DNA of 64,000 bases from Haemonchus contortus (lineage: Eukaryota > Nematoda > Chromadorea > Rhabditida > Trichostrongylidae), in the NCBI GenBank assembly GCA_000469685.2, contig LS997565.1:38431519-38495518 (forward strand). Direction: 5' to 3'. Below are positions 26,176 to 37,991 of this stretch, piece by piece (within the stretch, counting starts at the first letter, position 1; each line of letters starts with the position of its first letter). The notes beneath the pieces were generated by a model that worked only from the letters and a program-made list of their open reading frames with translations, did not search any database and had not been told where the DNA came from. The translations under genes and the position numbers were made by a program.

Positions 26176-26630
26176 TAACTTTCTACGAAACAAGCACTTT
26201 AGACGATGTACGAGGCCCTTCATCAAATGAAAAGGCACCTTTGTGCTCTACTCACTTTTCAGCATGAGCGTAGCAGCACTCATTCATTCAATTTAATTAC
26301 TAGCTTCATTACAATGATATCGCCATCATGCAAAAAAATTTGTTATCGCTTGGCTAGGCTACGTCGTACTATCGATGCCTTACTCTGAATGAAATTTCTG
26401 ATGCCATATACCATAGAGCCAGAAAATCGCATTTTTCATAGATTTCGTCTACACCTTTTGAAGAAACAGTTACCCATGCTTGTTGAACAAGACCGCATTA
26501 TCTCGAGTAGCAGCTTATCATTTTCCGTGATTCGATTTGAACATTCTCCAAACACCTTAATAAACCTCCTTGGTTGTGTTTTTCTCTGAGAAAGCACCGT
26601 TGAAGGCAAATTCCATTTTTATTTACTCAG

Positions 26631-29600
26631 ATGAGCCAAAGCATACCTATTTCAGCCTATTCCATTTCATTTACAATACGACAACTGATGGCACTCATTG
26701 GTCCACGAACTATCATAGAAGTTTCATTAGCTTTTGTTTATGTATTTGTACTAGTCATTATTATTACATCCAAATCGACAGTCTTCAAAAACGCCTTTTT
26801 TATTTTATTCGTGGCAACAGGTACCGACTTCCACTTTTTATTTAGGTTGACAAAATCATGGAAGAGGTCGGGCGTTGTCTAAGTTGGCACATGTAACTAT
26901 CCTCTTACCTGGAAACTATCCTCTTAACTGGGAAGGACCGTCTTACAGCCATCATTCAAAACATGATGCAGCATGCGGAAAATGAAGCGTAAAATGTTTC
27001 ATAGATAGGACAAAGGATTCAGTCATTCGGCGTTGTTCGAACTCGTTCGTGAAAGCACCTGTATACCAAGAATCGTACTGAATTTCGAACACTGGTTAAA
27101 GCTGAACAGAGATCTGCAGAACGCCTTGTCGCACGTATGTGAGATCAGGATAAATTTGTTTTTTGAACTGCGGGTTTAAAATCTGAGATATCACTTCGGA
27201 ACAGAATGACAAAAGATTCTTCAACCCAACCTCCTTCACCTTATTCTCGTCATTCGCGTTCCTGTTTCCAACCCCTCGATCATAAAAATAAAATAAAAAA
27301 TGCGTTGGAGTCAGTTTGCTAGTTAAGCCCAGTAGAAAAAGTTTCATCGGGTTCCCAGTTGAAACCGTACTTTTAGAGATGTTGAATTTTTTAGAAATTT
27401 GAAGATAAGTTCTCCAAAGTGACGTAACGAATACGGTCTTCGTTCTTAAGTTGCGTATACCTGCGCATGCTCAAAAAACAAGCATGTAAGCATGTGCAAC
27501 TTCCAGATACAGAGCAGAAAAAGTCAAATAAATCACTCCAAGCCGTCCAATCTATTGTGCACCGCTATATAATCAATATTGCCTCCCCAGAATTTTTTAG
27601 AGGCACTGTCATCGACTGTTCATCGCACCAAAATTATTTGACTTCCTCTACACATAACATATCTGCGGCAGAAGCATTAGGAGCTTCGGCTCAAAAATTA
27701 GTTTTTATAGGGTGCTATTTATTGTGCACCGCAGTGTATCACGAAACTACCAGACGACCAAGCACTTCTTAAATGATGAAGAAAACAAGGCTTCCATCGG
27801 TGCCAAGTTCGTTATTGAGATGCGTCTTCCCTTCGGCTCTTATTCAGGATTGGAATCGCACCTGAATGCGTGTGTCGCCTATACACTAGCCTCAAATGGA
27901 CATACCCTATCAGACTTGGCCCGTGCCAGTAAACCGATCCAAATAAAGGCTTGGTTGATCAGGCAGATATTGCATTATTTCGCAAATACATAGTTTTGAG
28001 TGGACTCGATCACTGCGTATACTCAAAGGCACATTCACAATAATTTTGGGGTATACGGTTTCTGACGGGAAGTGGTAGGCACAGCCTATATTACTACAAT
28101 GATAAAACAGAAATCGCGAAAAATGACGAATAAAAGGAATACAAAGGGTCACAAAAGAAGTGAAAAGGGGGGTGGGGGGGGTTGGACGAGTTACACAGCC
28201 GAAAACCGCGGTGAAGGGGAGTGTTCGGGCGAGTCAGAAGAACGCGACCCAGTGTCTGCAATTGCACACAACACACGCAAATAGCTAATTTTGCCATCAC
28301 TGTTCGAAGAATTGCAAGCAATACCTAATCCAAAACATCTTTGCAATCCTTAAAACGGTTTCGTGGAATATTCTCACCGTCTGTTGGAAACATCGCATCA
28401 AGACTCAATTAAAGATTGCGCAAACAGAAAAAACAAAGATAATTATTACGAATTTGCGTGCAAAAAAACCATCACGTGAATTCGCATACGTGATTGACTT
28501 ACCTGATCCTCTCGCAGTTGAAATGAATAATTATTTCAGCTGAGTAAAAGCGAATAGTAGTAGCAGGATAGAATAGCGGTTGAATATTAAACACTAGTCG
28601 GCGAACGCAACAAAATCTACATGGCAATTTGCCAGTCAGCTTATCGATTGTTCACCAATGCTGCTTCGATGCGAAAGTGGTGAACGGCAATTAGTTTTCG
28701 TAGTCAGCTTAGCGAGGGGCGGAAGCCTTCCGTCCCCCACTCTCAGGACCTTTATTGTGCCCTATCCAGAACGTTTTCCGACCTCATTTCGGCACATATG
28801 GTATCAGAGGGGGCCCCAAATTCATACCAAGTGAAAATCTCCGTAACAATTTTTATCGTGAACCGTGCCTTTGAATAGCGCTGTGAATAATATATCACTG
28901 GAGTACCCAAAATATTCTGCAGTTGTTCAGGCATGGCTGACTTTACATCTCTACTAGCAAACGTTCTTCTTCGTATGGACCATGACCTACATCTGGAAGA
29001 ATTCCAGTATGTAGTGCTATACCTTGCTTTGGCCAGTGGTATAAGCTTCGTTGTACATATGCTTGGGAATATGCTTATAGCTTTCAATCGATATACTAGG
29101 TGTTCGCCATCCTGCTGTATATGAAGAGGTAAGTGGTCTCCATAATCCAATTGGATGTTCTAATTTTCGTCTAACACATTACTCAGAACTGTTCTAATGG
29201 TAAGACGAGTATTCACTCGCTTTCAGATTTGGACCAGAAAGAACCTATGCGTCGTCATCATAGTCCAATACGTTGTAAGCATTGCTTGTTCAATATACAT
29301 AGTGACATCAAAACTGGTGTACATACATGAGGTTGACGGAACAACTATACTCAAAGGTTTCGAAGCACACATTGACGTGGTAGGTCTGCTTGATATATAC
29401 CACACTAGTAATCCAAGGTAAGTACAGCATTGTCGGAAGGAAACTCCGGTCCACGATAAAATCGCGACCGAACCGTTCGCCACTCCGTCTTTTTCTGTCA
29501 TGAGTAGACTTAAAGCAAAATTTTGAAGTCGGATTTACTAACGGACGCATTTATTAATGTCCATTGTACTCTCAAAGCCGAAAAAAATCAATTCGCGACT

Positions 29601-32141
29601 TCTGCAAGCAACTGATATTTCTTACAATTGGTACTGAGCAAAATACATAACTTTTAGTGTCGTTATGGAGCACCTGTTCCCAAATTACATTTTAGGTACA
29701 GCCTCGTGTCAACCGAGACTTTCTACGTCGGAACCACTCTTATGCTTTCTGGATTTATCGGAAAGAAAACTGTGCTTTGCAATAGGAACTAGTCCCAAAT
29801 CTATCCCTCCTTCAAAAAACTTTATTTGTATAACTCCACACGAGGTTTACAAATGCCTTAATGGCTTACGTTTCGGTGAAACCACCTTCGTCGGAGCCTA
29901 AAAGGATGGAATCAATTTATGAGATTACCCGATCAAACATCTCAACCCCCCACAATATCTTCGAAACCAACTTGATCATCCTACAATTCTAGGTGGATAA
30001 AACGTACCGTACCTTCCTCTTGAGCAGAATCGGCCCTCGTGAGCGATGTGAACTGGGTGTCTCGAGTTCAAAGTTCACAGTGAAAGGCTAGCCTTATATA
30101 GGGGGTGAGTTCGCGCGTGATTGACACGCATTCCCCCTTCCGGTTCATTTTTGGATCCGTGACCCGGATCCAAATTGCCTCTAGGGTTTTCCTCGCGGCT
30201 GTTTGTGCCTCATGCGCCATGACCTCGACCGTGACCCCGAAGTCGTCTCCGTTATGAGTTTGTGTCATGTGGCAACCTAAGGCAGTTGAGGGGAGCGACC
30301 TAGCCTTACCGTTTAAATGTTCTTTGATTCGAACATGGAGTGGCCTAGCCGTCTCACCTATATACGTATCTCCACAGTTTTGGCAAGTGATTTTGTAGAC
30401 CACACCAGTTGCGCTACAGTCACCTTCTCTGCCATTAGGACAGACCACACAATTAGGTGTTGCACATGTGCGATCGTACATGCGGTTACGGACTAAACGG
30501 CGCTTTAGATTGTCAGGAGGGATTCTGCTCCTAAGGAAGGTACGGTACTTTTTATCCACCTAGAATTGTAGGATGATCAAGTTGGTTTCGAAGATATTGT
30601 GGGGGGTGGAGATGTTTGATCGGGCAATCTCATAAATTGATTCCATCCTTTTAGGCTCCGACGAAGGTGGTTTCACCGAAACGTTAGCCATTAAGGCATT
30701 TGTAAACCTCGTGTGGAGTTATACAAATAAAGTTTTTCGAAAATATGCCGAGGTTCATCGAGAGCCGCACGTGGAGATGTCCCTCCTTCCTTTCCTACAG
30801 GCATGCTATTCTTCATAACCAGGTTTAGGTTCACCAGTTCGAAGATTGCATGGTAAATGAAGGAATTGAAAAAATTCTCCGTAGTTGACCAAATGAGACC
30901 CCAATACCCCAATAACAGAAAATGTGGTGCTTCCGTTTATTATTGTGCATGTAAGGTCGCCTGTAGGCTTCTGCACGTGGTACTTCTGCCTAACATACAT
31001 TAGAATCACGACGAATTTTTCAGTTCATCAGATGCACATATTTTGGAGTTTGCGCAATTTACGTTATAGTGAACCTTTTCCTAAATGCTAGGACACTGGT
31101 TGAATGGCATCGAATATCGAAAATGACCGATTTCACTCGGAACAAGAAACATGAAAAGGTAAGAGAGTTTGCGATTTTTGAGGGGATCTTCTTGTAACAG
31201 CTTGAATGCCGTTCGAGAGTGTTTATTTTCACGAAGTGTGGACATCATCGGAATTAACTTTTTGAACATATTTTACATATATTACCAATGACTTTATTAG
31301 CTGTACCTCTGGAATGCATATTTGGCTTTTCTCGAGCAGATTGACGACATGACAGACAGACTGGCAAATTGACATAAGCTAGATCATTAGACATAGACCT
31401 AAGCTGTAACGTAAAGTCCAGTCAAGGAGGAAGGGCCAAGCGGAATTTTGGTAATTCCGGAAAGCCCAAGTCTGGGTTCGTGCTCCTTCCGGAGATAAAA
31501 TATTTCTATAGCTCGACAACCTTATGAGACTGTCGACAATTTTTCGAATTTATATCGAACTTCTACTGTATACGCTGGTTGTGTTTATCTTTACAATGTT
31601 GATGTGTTCACAGCAATCCGTTAGAGCGATTTCTTCGATCACTAATAATGATCAAATGTATCTATGGGCGAGTGGACAGGTTCGTTTTTCTTATGTTCTG
31701 CTTTCATTACAAGAGACCGTATTACCTTTACGAAGCACAAGCTGTGAACAATATTCTTAACCGCTCAACGATACTATCCGTCAAGCGTTTCTGGAAGATG
31801 ATGTGATTTTGTCAATCGACAAATCATGAGGAGTTTTTGATCATAGGATTTTTCGAGGCATTTTTCGAAACAAAAAATTGTTTATTTTGTTTTTATAAGA
31901 CTTGTTTTAGTTTTTCTGGATAAACGATATCATGATCAGCATACCACCAATTTCTCTAATAGTGCTTTCATCGGACCTCCGACGAAATATTGTCGACCTT
32001 TTCCGGATAAGAAGGTCCGTGGGTAGGATCGTTGTTGTGGAAGCTGTCTTCTTCACTAGGGCATCCAATGCGACAAACAATCTGAACGCTGGTATATCTT
32101 TTTTCAGAAATGTATGCTTAACGTTCACAAGTTCATTTTAA
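26631..32141 (+). CDS. Srv-like serpentine chemoreceptor (gene C), with frameshift and a PLE in an intron
   Basis: Exons: 26631-26820 (N terminus and TM1; ATG directly follows TTTACTCAG, a possible trans-splice acceptor), 28931-29128 (TM2-3, HMLGNMLIAFNRYT), 29227-29380 (IWTRKNLCVVIIVQYV), 31024-31158 (TM5, LNARTLVEWHRISK), about 31513-31679 (TM6, FTMLMCSQQS), and 31911-32141 (TM7, FFWINDIMISIPP, TAA). AATAAA follows at about 32146. Two defects are visible: a reading-frame slip near 29098 after NRYT (the next frame continues VRHPAVYEE), and loss of the AG expected just before ELLLYT, which forces use of an upstream acceptor giving extra residues. The intron between the third and fourth exons contains the short PLE 29815-30737. 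Same family as genes A and B. Confidence 0.75.
27775..28000 (-). repeat. SINE-like copy S4 in receptor C intron
   Basis: Shares, in the same order as copy S5, CCTGAATGCGTGTGTCGCCTATACA-type sequence, TATCAGACTTGG, AGGCTTGGTTG and GCAGATATTG. The tRNA-like head is degraded. Confidence 0.45.
29863..29898 (-). ncRNA. Hammerhead-like motif, left end of short PLE
   Basis: Inverted copy of the motif at 30654-30689, on the opposite strand: GGCU, CCGACGAA, hairpin GGUG/CACC, GAAACGU, AGCC (one base differs in the GUUAGCC part). Confidence 0.5.
30068..30559 (-). CDS. GIY-YIG endonuclease domain of a Penelope-like element
   Basis: 163 codons. After a basic N terminus there is a cysteine cluster (CATPNCVVCPNGREGDC) and then the GIY-YIG core GVVYKITC...GDTYIGETARPLHVRIKEH, with the conserved Arg and His, followed by a C-terminal TLEAIWI helix with the metal-binding Glu and PKMNRK. 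GIY-YIG nucleases in PLEs nick target DNA for reverse transcription. The frame is open and intact, but the reverse transcriptase that normally precedes it is absent, so this is a fragment. The first residues (MDKKYRTFLRS) come from the inverted repeat. Confidence 0.85.
   Translation of the reverse strand: MDKKYRTFLRSRIPPDNLKRRLVRNRMYDRTCATPNCVVCPNGREGDCSATGVVYKITCQNCGDTYIGETARPLHVRIKEHLNGKARSLPSTALGCHMTQTHNGDDFGVTVEVMAHEAQTAARKTLEAIWIRVTDPKMNRKGECVSITRELTPYIRLAFHCEL
30654..30689 (+). ncRNA. Hammerhead-like motif, right end of short PLE
   Basis: GGCU (30654-30657), CCGACGA, bulged A, stem GGUG/CACC with loop GUUU, GAAAC, GUU, then AGCC (30686-30689) pairing with GGCU. Core position 4 is C instead of U, which should impair catalysis. 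Confidence 0.55.
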
Positions 32142-32389
32142 TGAATCAATAAAATTTTAGGGCCTCGAAAGCCCGCCTCAAGCTAGCGATCTTCTATATC
32201 GGAAGCTTCTTGGTTCGGAATCCTTTTAATGTTTAGTCTGCACTATAAATCAGATCTGAAGTTGTACAATAGCTCTCTTTCATGAATACTTTGCTATAAA
32301 ACTAGTTGAATAAAGATTTGAAAATCGTTTAGCAAGCTATTGTATTACAGATCGGCTCAATGCCAGCTCTTTCTTTGACTTCGATAAAG

Positions 32390-32725
32390 CAGTCCGCCAC
32401 ACCATTAAAGGACAAAAATAAAAGCTTTGACGTTGATGAATCCTATCTGAGCTCTGCGCTACGCATTCGGCTTCCATTTGAGGTAGCGATTTGCACCCAT
32501 GGCCTATACAATGACTCTGGGTAGCACGTCAAGTGCAAGCCTGGGCTTTATCCTCCCAGACAGGTCTGGTATAAATTGTCTGACGTCGGAGGGATGGAAG
32601 ACTTGGTTGGAGTAAGCGGATATGGATCCGGAATTCGAACCCGCGACCATGCTTGTGTATTATTGCTATATGCACCGCTTGCCAATGCAGGGTGAATTGG
32701 GCTACAAAAACAGCAGTACATATTG
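32390..32725 (-). repeat. tRNA-derived SINE-like copy S5 (longest)
   Basis: On the minus strand: A box TTGGCAAGCGGTGCA (around 32670-32685), B box GGTTCGAATTCC (around 32629-32641), then CCAACCAAGTCTTCCATCC, GTCATTGTATAGGCC and a tail complementary to AGCTTTGACGTTGATGAATC (near 32421). The same order occurs in copies S2, S4 and S6. Confidence 0.65.
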
Positions 32726-35700
32726 ATACATGGTGAATTCATTTGAGTTACTTACTAAGTATCACATCTACAAAATGAACATACGGTCATCTTATATAAG
32801 CGTCTCTTGTACTAATTATAGTTCAAAGATGCTACGACTACTCATCGACGGGGCACGCAGAGTTCCTTGAGAAACTCCAGCCTGGAACTTTCTCAATAGT
32901 TTCTTTCGAGCAGCAACAGTGGTGAGTTATGAAGCGCAGGCTTTTTTTCTAGTATGAACTGTATCCAGCAACCCACCACATTGTGGGCCGGGAAATTCAT
33001 AGGAGGATCGGAAGCCAGAATAAAGTCGCGAACATTCCCTCAGCACCAGTCTCGATCCTTTCCCATTCATGAGCAAGTGCGCCGTAGTTTCGTATTCCTA
33101 GAGAAATATTTGGCCCTCAGTTGCCTTCTTTCAGGAGGACTCTCCTTAGAAAGTTTCGGATTGAATTTTGTACTTTTTTCGACCAAAATTTGCGATATCG
33201 CTCTGGTGGTAGAGTTTCTAGCAAGAATTATCAACAAAGAGGGGAAATGGTTATGAAAGGCGAACTGTCTATTCTCGGCGGCTTCTGCTCTCGAAATGTG
33301 AAATATATGTATACTTTGGGGTCTCAATATTTTTTCTTTATTCAAGACACAGAACACCCTTTATTCAAGAGAAGCTTTCTCGAAGCGCGTGCCGCACGCG
33401 AGTAGCACACGGCGTTTATTTCTTCTCTCCAACTTCTTCTCGTCAATAAGCTTACAGGGCTTTTGAGTCTTAGCTGGATACAATTGTATTCACTGGAGGG
33501 TAGACTCTTCTCATCGGAGTAGAACATACAAACAAGTAAGCAGTCTTTTTTCTCGTATTTCGGCAAGTTTTGCAGCGTACTCCTTCCCGAGTAATTCTAT
33601 TTCAAATAGGGTTTATATGTGAGGCAAGACGATCGTCTTGAGGTTTGCCCTGACTTGTCTACGCATCGCGATTCAAGACCCTGTTAGTGGGGAAGGTTGA
33701 GACGAACAGCGCTTCCGGGACGGGACTTACCAAATGTGCGCAAAGACGGAACGGCCGGTAGATGTCTGCGAGGCTCCACCGTTTTTCAAAATCTGACGAG
33801 TTGAGAGTGCCAAAGTAGAATGTAGTTTCAGTCATATCATAAGCTTGTGGGAAGGAGCGGATTTGGAGAAACCCTCTAAACGAGAACATTTCGGACGTCC
33901 GAAAAGTTGTTACCATATTTATGGCGCACCCTGTACCTCGCCTGTAAGGGTGAAAGGCTATTGTACACCACCAGTACGAGTGCATCGTAGCCGTAGCGTG
34001 GGGGTGACCGATAGGGATAACGAAAGGTCGGTTTCAAAGGAGGGCGGAACAGCTGCTTTTGAGCTGTGCTATCCAATGAACCGTTTGATTGATAAAACCA
34101 AATGATACACCCTGGATGTAGCAATAACCAAAGTGATCACAAGCAAAAATTTGTGGGAATCACGGCTTTACTTATGTGCCACGCTGTTTGTATGGAATAT
34201 CTCATGCCGGTATAAGAAAGAAGATTAAGAGAATCAAACAGAAAAATATCACTGTATCCTCTTTCCAGGAGTCTCGGACTGTCTTGGACTTCTTAGTGTC
34301 GCTCTAGCTCGTCTCACTGAGGCTGATCACACTGAGGCTGACGACGTATAAGGCCTAGGTCGAATACAGGGGAAGAAAAGCTAGAAAATGGAGACGGAAG
34401 CAGCATATAGCGCCCATAGAGGCTACCAGTTGCTTCTGTCTCCGTCTCCAAGTGGCTTATCTCCGACTGATCAGTAAGACGTATGAAGCTGCGTTGCTGC
34501 TAGTAACAGCGAGGCAGACGACGGACCATTCCTGAATAGATAGAGCATACTGTAGCAATGAGATAGAAGGCCGAGAAGAAGTAAGAAGTGGTCGTGCTTG
34601 TAATGGCAAGACTTATCTGCCGAACAATCATTACGATATATGGAAGCTCCGTAGAAGTGCAAGAGAGCCAAAGAAGGCAGAATGATCCCTGGTATCGAAT
34701 AAAGTCATATGGGCAAAAAATACTGGCTGTTGCCCTTTGAGAATGTCAGCTTCTTGACGACGTTACGTGAGGCTAATATACGGTCAGGTTACGTGACTAT
34801 TGAGGCTAAGAAATCTTGCTCTGTAAACATAAGTTATCCGATGAAGTTATGTTTTGAAAACTCACAAGCGTTCAAAAGAATAGGAGCTACAAAGGAATGT
34901 AAATCTACCATCTAAGTTATGAGAACATCTCTTCCACGTGTTATGAGATTTTTCTGAGACGAAGTATAGCGTACGCTTACCATCTTGGCCAACTACCTTG
35001 CAGTCAATGGATTTTCAAGCCTCCAATGAGATTTACCAGACAAAATAAGGGAATCGTGATTCTAGAATCCCTCAGAGCCATATGACTGTGGCTCCAAAAG
35101 ACTGACAAAGAAAAATGAAAATCAGACGAAGTTTGGTGCAGGTCGCGGCCAACAGCATAGTTCTCAGCAAACTGGAATTTTCAAACGGAAAACTGTGTCT
35201 TACTGGAATCGACTGGTTTCGTCGACTGGACCCCCTCCCCCAACAACTACGCTCAAATTGTTTACATAATGGATTCCACACTGAAACCCGCAATAACTAA
35301 TGAAAAGTAAAAGACGCAATTTTAAGGAAATGATTGGTACAGATCGAAGATGCAGTCAGTCTTGGAATTTCATAGTGAACTGTACTATTTAAAAATGGTG
35401 TTACTGATGGAGCACCCTATGAATTGATTGAGGCCCAGTTAGTTATACGTTCAATGAAGCTGCCCAATAAAAGAAAAGGGAGTCGAACTAGCTTAATAAC
35501 AGTGCGTAAGTAAAAATTCAATCGCATTTGTTTCATTTGAAAACGATTTCATTATTCATCACTTCCCTTCTTTTTAACGTTGTCGTCAAATTTTCCCGAA
35601 GGCCGTTATAGAGTTGAAAGGGTCCTTTTAAATTTAACTATCTACCTTTTTGTTTGACGAAAACAAATAAGGGCTTCAATGATCCCCGTTTGAAGGAATA

Positions 35701-35866
35701 TTTTATGAACGGCACAACTATGGGTTTGAGTTAATTTCCCCATGTACAGCTTGAGGAAACATTCAGTGCAAAAATCCGGGCAATGGTTAAAACCCTTCGA
35801 TGTGGACGAATTTCAATCCAGATTGTCAAGCTGGGGGAATGGAAATGAATTCCTATCCCAGGTTTC

Positions 35867-35971
35867 AGGTATTATGTATTTGCTTTTGTTTTGGAATGGT
35901 CCACTCTTCACTTTACACTGAAGTTAGCTGCAGTAATGGCGTCAACTTTTTCATCCCGTTCATGAATGTGG
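35867..35971 (+). other. Possible exon of a further chemoreceptor
   Basis: A frame between TTTCAG and a GTAAGT donor reads LCICFCFGMVHSSLYTEV and ends FFIPFMNV. The layout resembles the third exon of the receptors in this window, and a hydrophobic segment (VVTLLVAFSSLLIVATVTYI) follows at about 36620-36700 before another GTAAGT. I could not find the remaining exons. It may be a relic. Confidence 0.25.
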
Positions 35972-36041
35972 TAAGTGTTTCTCAGTAGGTAATCTGGGCA
36001 CGATCGCAACCAAAAGGAGGTCACCGTAAGGGACGATGAGA

Positions 36042-36151
36042 GTCGGTGAGTTATGTCACAGCACTTGATCCGTTACAGTTTGAAAGTTTGCGGTGTGTCG
36101 GTGAGATATGTCACAGCACTTGATCCTTTACAGTTTGGAAGTTTGCGGTGT
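36042..36151 (+). repeat. 55-bp tandem repeat, two copies
   Basis: Copies at 36042-36096 and 36097-36151, starting GTCGGTGAG and ending in TTTGCGGTG(T), differ at a few positions. Non-coding. Confidence 0.9.
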
Positions 36152-37991
36152 TTTCACATTTGGAAAGATCAAACTAGGGCGATTAAACGAATAAGTTAGG
36201 AGCTTTCTGACCCGTATGTATAGCAATCTACCCCTGATTATCATTGATTATTCTGTCATATATTTACTGGGCGAAGGCAAGCGCGATCCCGGTAATATAG
36301 GTGATAAAGAGCACGAGTGTCCGATAAGCAGATTCAAGTCCCAGTGCGAATGAGGTTTTACCATAACTCGCTTACCTCTTCATACTATGAAATAATTTCT
36401 TGATCCGTATAGCCCCCTACGGTTGCGGCAATCGTGCCTGTCTTGAGAGTTCTGATTCCGTGAATTCTATATAACACCAAGTAGACAGAAAAGTAGTGAT
36501 ATTCTGGCGATCGGGTTACATAATGTCTGCTTGAGCTCAACAATCGAACCCTACTTCAAGTCTCTTCATTCGCTGGTCTGGTAGCAATCAGAGCACTTCA
36601 TTTGACTTAGCCAGCTTTCGTGCATGTCGTGACGCTTTTGGTAGCTTTTTCTTCATTGCTGATAGTGGCCACCGTGACGTATATCGAAGCAGACATGTAA
36701 GTAAAATTATATCGAAAACTTGAGTGAAAGGTCTCATGAACATTGAGCTGTGACCAAAGTTCCGCTCCCACATTCAACCACATGAGGGACACTAAATTTC
36801 TTATGTCAACACTTGAGCATGCTTTTCAAAATTTTCATTTGGCTGTCCTTTCTGAAGTAGCTTTCCGCTGAAGTCAAAGTTGTTGTCAAAGTGAAAGTTG
36901 AAGGGAACTTGAGCTTATTCTCTGCGGGCTGCCGCATTTTGTACCTAAAAATTGTCGTGAATAAAATGAGCCTATTTATACTTATCTTGAGCATCCTGTA
37001 AGGGAAGTACGTAAAAAAATGAGAATGAAGTTTGCAGTAAATTCTGATTCGTTGACAGATGGTACAAACAAGCCAGCAGTAATCCTGAGCCTATTCCTGC
37101 TGAGGTTACGTATACGAACTGGGCGAAAATTTTTGCTGATCTTGACGTACATACTTATTACATTCGTTGTTCTCCTAAACCGTACGCTCTCTCATACTTT
37201 AATCACATTCAATTTCATGGAAAAATGAGCTTGCTAGTTGTTTAAGTAGTGCTATCCACACCTTCTTTGAACTCCTCGCGATCTATGCACCTCGGGCCAA
37301 GTGGCGGAGGCATGGCTGGCTAACAAATGGTTTGACCAGTAGGCCAGTCCTGTCTACTGAACCGCAAGTTTAGTTCAGTTTGGTGCTACCCTCCAAGCAC
37401 CTGATTTGCTTATGTCAGAAAAAACCTAACTTAACCCGAGCACTGGGAATTTTTGAGGTACATCTGCCACATTAAGTGTGAAGCAACTGTTTGAATAGGG
37501 TGAGCTACTGGGAAAGGACTCTATGAGTTACTGCAGCGTATTTAGCATCACCCTGATTTCCACACAGGTTCTCTAATTTGCTTTCACAGCAGTTTTCTCT
37601 CCTTCCCACCACCCCCACTGAACTCCCTGCTTTCCCTTCCCGACATTCGGCTACCGTAGGACCAAATTCTAGTAATTATAGCGCAAGCTGCCATATCCTT
37701 TTGAGAAAAGTCTTCTGTGCAAAACATGGGCGATGTTGCATCTCATCTCTTTCAGTTGTCATCATTGGAGGAGAAGTTATGGTGTACTTGAAGTAATGGT
37801 TTTTGAAGATGGATCGAACGTCATTTTAAAATCATGTACTCGATGGGGTACTCAAAAATACCGTACTCATACACAACAATTTTCAAGATTCGAACAAGAC
37901 CAAGAGGGAGAGGTAGAGTAAACATTGAAGATTGTGATAGTGCTGTTTTTTATGTAACACTTTCCTTCAATGGTGTTTAAGAGCATTAATA

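Larger units (their letters stand above)
22546..26630. other. Mostly unassigned; weak ORFs and SINE copies
   Basis: Frames at 22825-23172, 24529-24798 and 24998-25219 (plus strand) look somewhat protein-like (for example KHDRMLSWLDTGLVRKYV) and the last ends at a possible GT donor, but no family or continuous gene is evident. Besides the SINE-like copies listed separately nothing is recognised. Confidence 0.3.
29815..30737 (-). mobile_element. Short Penelope-like element: endonuclease only, flanked by 204-bp inverted repeats
   Basis: Left repeat 29815-30018 and right repeat 30534-30737 are inverted copies with only a few mismatches. Each contains the hammerhead-like motif. Between them lies a minus-strand GIY-YIG endonuclease frame and no reverse transcriptase. 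The right repeat therefore precedes the endonuclease as an inverted copy of the element's own 3' end. Such compound ends are typical of Penelope-like elements. It lies in an intron of receptor gene C. Without a reverse transcriptase it would need help from a complete relative. Confidence 0.85.
32142..37989. other. Mostly unassigned intergenic region
   Basis: Apart from SINE copy S5, the 55-bp tandem repeat and a possible receptor fragment near 35.9 kb, nothing is recognised. A 13-bp inverted repeat (34390-34402 with 34431-34443, one mismatch) and several ORFs of 60-108 codons without domains are present. Confidence 0.35.

Noticed and set aside
33659..34124. Overlapping ORFs up to 108 codons on both strands
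   Set aside because: No recognisable domain and mutual overlap; treated as chance frames.
34390..34443. Inverted repeat as a regulatory hairpin or terminator
   Set aside because: Short, with one mismatch in a 13-bp arm and a 28-bp loop; no other support in a eukaryotic intergenic region.
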